Source: Methylophilaceae bacterium
Lineage (GTDB): Bacteria > Pseudomonadota > Gammaproteobacteria > Burkholderiales > Methylophilaceae
DNA length: 6,250 nt
Reading direction: 5' to 3'
Assembly: GCA_010031285.1 (NCBI GenBank)
Contig: RHAY01000039.1
Span: forward strand, 1-6,250
Shown here in pieces: positions 6,198 to 6,250 of this stretch; the first letter of the stretch is position 1; each line of letters opens with the position of its first letter. Below the pieces are notes generated by a model. The model was not told the origin of the DNA. It saw only the letters and a list, made by a program, of their open reading frames with translations, and did not search any database. The position numbers and the translations under genes were made by a program.

Positions 6198-6250
6198 CGC
6201 GTAGCTCAGCTGGTTAGAGCACCACCTTGACATGGTGGGGGTCGTTGGTT
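6195..6250 (+). tRNA. tRNA-Val (anticodon GAC), 3' end outside window
   Basis: The cloverleaf can be read directly. The 5' acceptor strand is AGGCGCG (6195-6201), then TA. The D stem is GCTC/GAGC (6204-6207 with 6217-6220) around a loop containing GG. The anticodon stem is CCACC/GGTGG (6222-6226 with 6234-6238) around the loop TTGACAT, placing the anticodon GAC at 6229-6231. A five-base variable region GGGTC follows (6239-6243), and then the T-stem 5' strand GTTGG (6244-6248). The window ends after the first two T-loop bases. GAC reads valine codons GUC and GUU. From the D stem to the window end the sequence is nearly identical to E. coli tRNA-Val(GAC), as I recall it. In betaproteobacteria this tRNA often precedes thrS; whether it does here cannot be seen. 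Confidence 0.95.

Noticed and set aside
6195..6250. tRNA-Val as an integration site for a mobile element
   Set aside because: The 3' half of the tRNA and everything beyond it are outside the window, and no integrase or repeated tRNA end is visible.
1..6250. CRISPR arrays, insertion sequences, or a defence or otherwise novel gene system
   Set aside because: No spaced direct repeats, transposase-like proteins or unexplained coding regions were seen; nearly every base belongs to a housekeeping gene.

Overview
The window is ordinary, tightly packed core-genome sequence from an AT-rich proteobacterium, most likely a betaproteobacterium. It carries the distal end of a respiratory complex I (nuo) operon, two further same-strand genes, and the start of a valine tRNA. 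Three things point to the lineage. The gene after nuoN encodes a DUF2818-type small membrane protein, which I know from the 3' end of betaproteobacterial nuo operons. The tRNA-Val(GAC) sequence, with its AGGCGCG acceptor strand, looks betaproteobacterial. Very short junctions, AT-rich codon choice and two TTG starts suggest a streamlined genome. My best guess is a freshwater or marine Methylophilaceae (OM43 / 'Candidatus Methylopumilus' type). That genus-level guess is inference only.

Layout, all on the + strand: the last 20 codons of nuoK (1-63); nuoL (68-2071, TTG start with a good extended Shine-Dalgarno match); nuoM (2073-3575); nuoN (3576-5027); a 95-residue DUF2818 membrane protein (5028-5315); a 282-residue Rossmann-fold SDR / NAD-dependent epimerase-like protein (5306-6154, TTG start overlapping the previous gene by 10 bases); a 40-base spacer with a plausible sigma-70 promoter; and tRNA-Val(GAC) from 6195, cut off in the T loop by the window end. 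The longest non-coding stretch is that 40-base spacer.

NuoK, L, M and N are membrane-arm subunits of NADH:quinone oxidoreductase. L, M and N are the three Mrp-antiporter-like subunits that couple quinone reduction to proton pumping, and each keeps the charged residues expected in its proton path. The DUF2818 protein abuts nuoN and is probably co-expressed with complex I. The SDR protein overlaps it and may simply be carried along on the transcript. No terminator is visible between nuoK and the tRNA.

I found no CRISPR array, mobile element, defence system or clearly novel system. The points most worth a second look are the uncharacterised DUF2818 protein, the SDR that lacks the YxxxK lysine at the obvious position, a perfect 16-base palindrome at the end of nuoK just before the nuoL ribosome binding site, and an inverted repeat spanning the 5' end of the tRNA.
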